Below, in pieces: positions 46,401-55,400 of a stretch of 64,000 nt of DNA (positions within the stretch are counted from its first letter, which is position 1; each line of letters starts with the position of its first letter). Source of the stretch: a bacterium (GTDB lineage: Bacteria > Oederibacteriota > JAAXVQ01 > JAUVAV01); contig JAIORK010000036.1 of NCBI GenBank assembly GCA_021108215.1, forward strand, positions 125,171-189,170, given 5' to 3'. Made by a program: the position numbers and the translations under genes. The notes below the pieces were generated by a model, which did not search any database, was not told the DNA's origin, and saw only the letters and a list, made by a program, of their open reading frames with translations.

Positions 46401-49400
46401 CACCATCTCGCCTTTGGCATTATGCTCTCCGGCTTTATCGCGTGTATAAGTATTCCCAAAGGCATCACTGCCGCTCTCCACACCCTTGCTGCTCCCCAGC
46501 AGGCCGCGCATCACGGTCACAGTCTTGCCATCCACAACTTCACGACCCACAAATGCCTGCGACATCACCATCTTACCCTTGGCGTTGTATTCACCTGCAG
46601 CATCGCGAACATAACTATTTCCAAAAATATCACTGCCGCTCTCCACGCCTTTGTTGCTGCCCAGCAGACCGCGCATCACGGTTACGGTTTTGCCATCCAC
46701 AATCTCACGACCCACAAATGCCTGTGACATCACCATTTCACCCTTGGCGTTGTATTCGCCGGTGGCATCACGTACATAACTATTGCCAAAAATATCACTG
46801 CCGGTCTCTACACCTTTGTTACTGCCCAGCAGACCGCGCATCACGGTTACGGTCTTGCCATCCACAATCTCACGACCTACAAACGCCTGTGACATCACCA
46901 TTTCACCCTTGGCGTTGTATTCGCCGGTGGCATCACGTACATAACTATTGCCAAAAATATCACTGCCGGTCTCTACACCTTTGTTACTGCCCAGCAGACC
47001 GCGCATCACGGTTACGGTCTTGCCATCCACAATCTCACGACCTACAAACGCCTGTGACATCACCATTTCACCCTTGGCGTTGTATTCGCCGGTGGCATCA
47101 CGTACATAACTATTGCCAAAAATATCACTGCCGGTCTCCACGCCCTTGTTGCTGCCCAGCAGACTGCGCATCACGGTTACGGTCTTGCCATCCACAATTT
47201 CACGACCTACAAACGCTTGCGACATCACCATCTTGTTATTGCTGCCGCGTATGTATGCATTCCCAAATGCATCGCTGCCGGTCTCCACACCCTTGCTGCT
47301 CCCCAACATACCGCGCATCACGGTCACGGTCTTACCATTTACAATAGTACGACCTACAAATTTTTGGGACATCACCATCTTGCCACCGGACCCACTCACA
47401 TAGCTGTTCCCAAAGGCATCACTGCCTGTCACAATCCCTTTGCTGTTGCCCAACATACCGCGCATCATGGTGACAGTCCTGCCATTCACAATGGCACGAC
47501 CTACAAATTTCTGAGACATCACCATCTTGCCGCCGGACCCACTCACATAGCTGTTGCCGAAAGCATCGCTGCCGGTCACAATACCTTTGCTGCTCCCCAA
47601 CAGGCCACGCATCACAGTCACCGTCTTACCATCCACAACCTCACGACCTACAAATGCCTGTGACATCACCATCTTGCCCTCGGCGCCATATTCGCCTGTA
47701 GCATCAAGCACATAACTGTTGCCAAACATATCACTGCCGGTCACAACACCTTTGCTACTCCCCAACATACTGCGCATCATGGTGACAGTTTTGCCATTCA
47801 CAATGGTTCGGCCTTCAAATTTCTGTGACATGACCATACTGCTCTGAGCACCATATTCGCCCGCAGCATCACGCACATAGCTATTACCAAACGCGTCACT
47901 GCCGGTCTCAATACCCTTACCACTCCCCAGCAGGCCGCGCATCACGGTCACGGTCTTGCCATCCACAACCTCACGGCCCACAAATGCCTGTGACATCACC
48001 ATCTTGCCTTGCGCATTGTATTCACCAGCGGCATCACGAACGTAACTGTTACCGAACGCATCACTGCCGGTCTCAATACCCTTACCACTCCCCAACAGGC
48101 TGCGCATCACGGTCACGGTCTTGCCGTCCACAACCTCACGACCTACAAATGCCTTTGACATCACCATCTTGCCTGACCCATTTATATAGCCATTGCCAAA
48201 AGCATCACTGCCGGTTAAAACGCCTTTATTATCACCCAGCATATTGCGTACCACAGTCACGGTCTTACCCTTGACAACCTCAGTCCTGACATACGCCTGA
48301 GACATCATCAGACTGCCTTTGGCTCCGTATTCACCTGTAGCATCGCGCACATAACTATTACCGTACATATCCGAACCGCTCACCATACCCTTGCTGCTGC
48401 CTAGCAGGCCTTTCATAACCGAGACGGCAATCCCATTGACAATCTCCACACCCATGGCCTGCTGCGACTGCACCAGGCTTCCCTGGACGCCGTATTCACC
48501 TGTAGCATCCCGAACATAGGTGCTTCCGTACATGTCCACACCGCTCTCAATACCCTTGGTGTTTCCCAACAAGCTTCTGGTGACTGTCACGCTAAGACCG
48601 TTGGCAGCTTTCTCCACCTTCACAAACTCCATGGACTGTACAATCTTGTTTTTGGCGCCATACTCGCCGGTGACATCCAGTACATGTTGGTTGCCATACA
48701 TGTCACTGCCCGTGACTTTGTTGGTCAAGAGATTACGCGTCTTGGTCACAATAGCACCACCAATGATTTCCGTGCCAACCGCTTGCGTGATCATGACAAA
48801 AGCGCCTTTTTCACCCAACTTCCCGGCAGTATCATATCCATAGGTATTGCCGTACATATCCGACCCGGTTATCTGGGCATTTTTACCGTCAAGCAGATTA
48901 ATGGTTTGTGTGACAACCGCACCATTCACAACAACTGTATCCACAACCTTGGTCAGCATCGTGAACTCACCGGCTTTGCCTAACTTGCCGCCTTCGTCAA
49001 TGCCATAACCATTTCCGTAGATATCCGTTCCGCTCACTCTGCTGGTACGTAAATTGGTCATACGTTGGACGTAAAGTCCGTTGATATTTTCAAACCGTCC
49101 GGCCCGCTCGATCATAACCAACTCACCAACCTGATTATTGGGATACTGGTCCGCCACTTTAGCTTCCAGCTCGGAATAGACATTGCCATTGGAATCCGTG
49201 ACACGCCAAAGTGCATGTTCAGTCAGCAAGCTCCGCGAAGCCATATTGATTTCATTACCGGTTGTTACATATTTGTGCTCCGCAGTCGCAATATAACCTT
49301 CAGCGGTCTTGGTATAGGTCGTGCCGTTCTTGGTAAAAGACTGGGATGAATGCGTCTGCAAGGTGGAAACCGTCGTCCTGACACGATAATTGAATCCGTC

Positions 49401-52400
49401 AACAGTGGCATTGTCATACACCACCCTGCCGGTTTGTTTAAATGTCCCATCCGGTTGCTGAGTATATATCCCGCCATCGACCTCAGCTGTGCCGGGCGTG
49501 GGATTGATCATCCCGCGCGAGGATACCGTGGTTGTTACTTTCCGGCCTGAATCCAGTGTGATGGTCATTTTCTGTTGTGTGCCGGTTTGTTTGAAGGTAC
49601 CGTTCGCTTGTTCGGAATAGACCTTGCCGTTTTCTACACCGGTCCAATTGGCGCCCGGATCCGCACTTTTGGTAACAACCAGGGAAATGGTCTCGCCTTT
49701 ATCCGTCGTGACAGTCTGATAGTCTCGGTAACCTGTCGGCTTCCATTCGCCGCTTGTTCCTTTGGAGGCAAATTCAAAATCCGCCACCGGCTGGGTAACC
49801 TCTCCCATCATGCTACTCACCGTCTCACTCTTGGTCATGGTGCCTTGGGGGCTGGTCTGGATCAAAATATGTTTGCGATAAATATTTTCAACCCTGACCT
49901 CCTGGCTGCCCAGCTTGCCGTTTTCGATCTTGGCAATATTTAAAATCATGGTTTCCTTAAAATCAAATTCCACCACTTGCTGGGTACCGCTTCCACCGGC
50001 CTCACCGGGATTGGATTTTTGTAAGGCCCGGCCTTCATGGCTAAAAAACAATTCTACCTCGGTGGCATTATTCATGATGGTAAAACCACTGTCAGTCATC
50101 CTAAGCGAATAGCCGTCGCCATTAGTGGCGCGCAGCATAGCGAATGATTCCGGAGTTATCTTCCCGTTTTTATCATATGCCAGCGTAATACCCATTTGTT
50201 TGTAACTGATTTTATAGCCGGTTAAACTGTTATTCTCATAAGTTGCACGCGCTGTCCGATTCCCGCCATCGGTTGTTTTATCCACCACAAAATCACTCAG
50301 ATCCTTGCTGGTATACTGAACAACAGTTTGATCTTTGTCCGACAAATGCACTTCCTGGAGCCGTCCATCATACTTGGCGATATATCCAATTGACTCGGTC
50401 TTTCCGCCATCAGTAAATTGCGTGGTCCCGGAAACATAATATTGCTTGGCAGCAATCTCTGCAGGTGATCCCACAACCGTCAATGTAGTGTTATCCGGCA
50501 TCTGAAAGATAAATGCGGTTTTCCCCAACAGATGCTGGCTTGTTTCGGGTTTGAAACCGGCTGCTAAAAGATCCTGATTGGTTTGTAAAACCGCCCCCTT
50601 GACAACCTGCCGGTTACCGTCAATCGTCATTGTCCCTTCATTTTTAGCGGCATTAAAGGAAACATCACCGGATTCCACAGGATCAAAGTATTTGGTCGTC
50701 CCGGCTGTCGCATCGGGTTTAATGAGCGTTGCCGTGGCCGTATTGTCAGGATGAATAATCAGTGTATGTTTTGCGCCATTAATGACCGCTTCTCCAAAAA
50801 TATCCGCTGTCCGGTTTGGTGCGAGTAATTTTTGAACAAAAGCTGTCTGGCCCTGATCACCTTGCCCAAGATTTACCTCCAACTGTGTGTTCTGTTCAGT
50901 CATTTTCATGCCTTGCGGTGTTGAAGTAAATATTTCTTGGGGTACATTGTTTGAATCGGCGACCGTAACTTTTTGCGGTGACAAAGTGCCGTTTTCATTA
51001 GAACCAAACTCCATGCTGACTAATGAACCGTCATCATTCTTCTGCGTAAATGTGATATTGCCCTTTTCATCCTTAGAAACGCTTCCATTCATGGAAGGAA
51101 CGTCCTTACTCTGGCCGTTGCTCACTCCTGAAGCAGCAGACTGGACTTCATTAGATAAATTCTGTGTCATTTTAGAAATCTCAGGTGACATTTCAGGCAA
51201 ATCAAGATTTCCAAATTTGCCCATATCTCCGCCTATTTTATCGTCCAGGGCTTGATACTGTAAACTCATGGCCGCAGCCTTGGCATCCATGTTTCCGGGC
51301 TGTATCTTGGAAAGAAATTCCTGCGCCCCCTTCATGGCTTGTTCAATTTCAAACGCCTGACCGGCATTGTCCATAGAACCCAGCATTTCAGCAGCTTTCA
51401 TATTAATAGCCGCCTTTTGATCAGCCGGCATATTGGTATTGTCAGCCAAACTCATGGCTGCTTTTACCGAGTTGACAGCCTGCTCCGTGGTCCCGTCATC
51501 CGCCTGCAAGGCAGCCAATTGTAGGTTCATCTCCGGACTGTTGCTCTGACTGACATGATTGGCAATACTTCCCAATGCTCCCGGATCGGGATTATTGGCA
51601 TACATTCCCATCTCCGCTTTTGCCAAAGATCCCATGGCATCCTGGCGTTGTTGGGTTCCCAATAGTTGGGAGTCAGCGTGATTTTGAAGTGTTTTAACTG
51701 CTTCAGTACCCATGCTCCGGGTCTCCGCCAAGGTTAATTCCCCACCGGCCGCATCCACAGCAACACCTTTGGCCGCATTTTCCGCCAGGATCATGGCCTT
51801 CCGGACATCCGCAGGTAAAGATTTGGCATCCACCGGTAACGTCGCTGTCAAGGCATGCTGTTCACCCTTGGAATCCGTGTAGGCTGCCACAAATTCATCT
51901 GAGACTTTTGTTCCTGAACCACCGGATGCACTCTCATATTCATAAACACCGCCTTTGTCCCCTTGGCCCTGGGTTGAACCATTGGGCACAAAAACCCGTT
52001 CTTTCCCTTTCATAAAACTACCTTCCATGCGGTACTCACCTTGCTTGACAAACTCATTATTGCTGTTGAGCGCAACCTGATATTGCTTGCCTCCCGCATC
52101 TTCAACAATCTGGGTTCTTTCGCCATCAAACTTAAAGGAGACCTCGATAGGATTGGCATCGGTTCCGATGTTGGTACTAATTCCTTCGCCCACTTTCGGT
52201 GCTGACGCTTTGGCTGTTTCACCAGATGCTACCGGGTCTGAACCATCAGCAGTCACTTTCGCGCCGTCAGCTCCATCACCGCTGGCTGTTGTTTTGGCCG
52301 AGCCATCTCCTGGCGTTCCGGATGTATTGCCGCCTGAAGCATCAGTAGAAACAGCAATATCATCATTGCGCCGCTCAGCCTTGGCTGCCTCACCCTTGGT

Positions 52401-55400
52401 CTGCCCTGCTTTATCGGTCTCGGCCGTCAATCCACGTGTAACCGGTTTATCCGCAATCGGTGTCATCTTACCGTCTTCAACCTTGAAGGTTTGTTCCTGC
52501 GTAACCGCGCCGTTTTCATAGGTTGTGGTTTTCACTTCTGTGGGCTGCGTTGCGGCTGTTTTGCCTGCATCGGCACTGCCGGGTGCAGTCGATGTCTGCA
52601 AGCTGGCCGGCGTTTGATAATCAAACGTTTTGGTGACCTGGGTTCCATCGGAACGCGTTGTTTGCGCACCGATAAGTTGACCCGTATTATTAAAGACTTT
52701 GGTTACATTCTGGCCGTCCGCATTTTGTCCCTGGGAATAAGAATAATTACTTCCGCTTTGCAAAGACCCGCCAGCCTCCAACTGCTTTGCCAGTTGCTGC
52801 ACACCGGACGGCTGCGTGGTTGCACCGCTGTTGGCAACCGCCGAAACTTTTTCCGTACCATTCGCATTCGCAGCGCCTGCTGAAACAAAATCCGACCCTC
52901 CGGATTCAAGCAAACGGTTGTTGTTTTCAGAATTTTTCTGTACATTTTTATTTTGCATTTCCGTAGTGTTGGCCGTGTTGGCCCCGCCGCCATCGCCGCC
53001 ACTGGCATTGCTTCCCGTTGATATCGCGTCCCCTTCAGGCTTGGGAACATCACCATCCATACGCTGCACACCATCCAGATCTGCAATCTTGACATCATTG
53101 TTTTGCAGCTTCACCTCATTGCGAGGCGCGTCAGAACTTTCCATCCGTGTTCCGGCATCATTGTTCACAGAAGTACGGTTATCCAGTCCTTCCTGTGGTT
53201 TGGTGCTCGCATCTTGCTGTGGCTGCTGTTGCGGCGCTGTGACCGAGGAATTATTATCGGCCGCATCCATCGTATTGTTCATGTGTGATGTCTGGGTATT
53301 TGTCTGTTTTGATGTTTCCGTTTTTGCGGTCTCACTCCGGGGCTGTGAGGTTTCCTTGGGTTTGGTATCCTGAGGCGCCGGCATACTGCTGCTGTCAGGA
53401 GATGATTTCGGGCTCACCGTCACCTCGCTATCCACCTTGGTGGTGGTGCTGGTCATGCTTTCCATGGATTCATGGCCGGTGGAAGGTATCCCCGCAGTAT
53501 TCGGTGCACTCTCCGGCATATTCACACCGGTCGGTGCTGTCGTGGGTGAAAGATCGGACTGCTGAGAAAGCGAGCGGTTGGCAAAATTGTCCGCCGTGGT
53601 GGGAATCAATGGTCCCTGGGTATAATTCGTTCCGGTCCCGCCGACCATGATAACCGACGATCCCATCTGCATCGTTGAACCGGCTAAATAGGATGGTGTG
53701 GTACCGGTCATGCCCAAACCGGTCATGCCAAGGGTGCCGGCGCCGACACCCAGCGTCCCAATACCAACGCCTCCCTTGCCGCCGGCACCAAATCCACCGC
53801 TGACAGAAGCAGCAGAAACCATGGTTTCAGACGGCATAAACATGGAACTCATTGACATGGGTTGGGGCATATAACCTGAAGTCGGCATATTGAGAAGCAA
53901 ACGCTGTCCAACACTACCTTGATATTGCGGAACAAACAGCAGCGATGGTTGGTCGGTTACCGGCGGTGTTTGCCCGGTTGTTGCGGGTGGAGAACCACTC
54001 TCCGGGGAGGCAGCCATATTGTCCACCGGGGTTGGTGTGGTGATATTGGTCCACATTTGTTTCAAATTTTTGAAAAAACTATTAATGGGTAACGCATCGG
54101 ATTTGAAAACGGATTTTGCGGTTGATGCACCCGTCGCGGTTGTATTGGTTGGAATGGCTACAAATTGCCGGACAATGGCACCTAAATTTTCTCCAAAGTG
54201 CCGGGTCTGAACTTTTGAAAACCCCTGATCCTCAAGCATTGGTGCGGCATAAAGCGCGTAGAATGTCGACAGCCCGTTCGCTGTGGCAGGAAGCACGACC
54301 AGACTCATAAACTTGGCTGTACTGGCCACACCGGGATCTGTCATATAATTCACCGCACCGGCAACAGCACCGCCGATCAATCCCCCGATCATCGCGGAGT
54401 ATTGCTCTGTATATCCGGCACTTTCCATAATCTTGGTCGCCACAATTTCGAGCCCAACTGCCATCAGAGATTTAAACGTATTGGAATTTACCATGGCCGT
54501 CAAATCGAATCCAGATGCGGTCATGCCTATTGCCGCTTTTAATTCGGCCATAAAGCCTTTGGCAAACTGCTTGAATACATCGCCAAAACTATCTGCATCA
54601 AACATCGCAGCAACGCCGGAGCCAATCATACCCGCACCAAGCGAGACCGCTGCAAACAACAACGGACTGGCATCCGGGAAATAGTGAGCCATCGCCAACA
54701 TAATCGCTTTAGCAACCACCATCTTCGCGATGGCTTTCAGTACTATGGTGCTTCCCAAAGTTTTAAATATAGCGCTCATCGCGGCCACGGAAACTTGCGC
54801 GGCAGTTTGGGCAGCTGATACCATTGCCTGACCCGCTACTGAAACCGCAGTTCCGGCCAACTGTCCAATCCCCTGTGCCCAGCCGCCTAAGACCGCAGTA
54901 AAAATCATTAATACAATCGCCAATCCTTCCGGCAGGGGCACAAACGCCACAATGGCTTCAATCATAATAATAATGGCCAGCAAAATCGGTGCTGCTGTCC
55001 CCACTGTAATTACAGTAAGAACGATGGTCACGACAAACATAAAAACTTTTCCGATCGGCGAAGCCATAAATGAGGCGCAACTTCCGCCGCCGCTGCCATG
55101 CTCAGGCGGATCGCGGTGGGTATGATGCGTGGAAAGCGCTTCGGCTTCTGCGGCAAAGGCATCGTCTGAACCGAAATAATTAGGCAAAGCCGGTGTGGTC
55201 CCTACGACAATTGCAACATTGGGGCGGGGAGGAATCTGAAAATCCTGACCGCGAACAGCAGCAGAAGCTACTTTAACAAAAGAGACAATATTCATAGGCG
55301 GACCGGTATCGGTCTGCGGTGCGCTGCCATTGACAGCTGGATTAAAACTCATGGTGCTTTGCATATTAATATCAATGCTTTGCAGCGGTGCTGTCTGGGT

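Noticed and set aside
45090..47347. Long plus-strand open frames (up to 374 codons) opposite the repeat array
   Set aside because: They are made by the repeat period being a multiple of three on both strands. The products are repeated Cys/His/Arg-rich strings with no start signals, while the minus-strand frame is continuous with flanking protein.
45030..49040. CRISPR array
   Set aside because: Units are directly abutting, of mostly 165 bp, and coding in frame. There are no short repeats with unique spacers and no cas genes.
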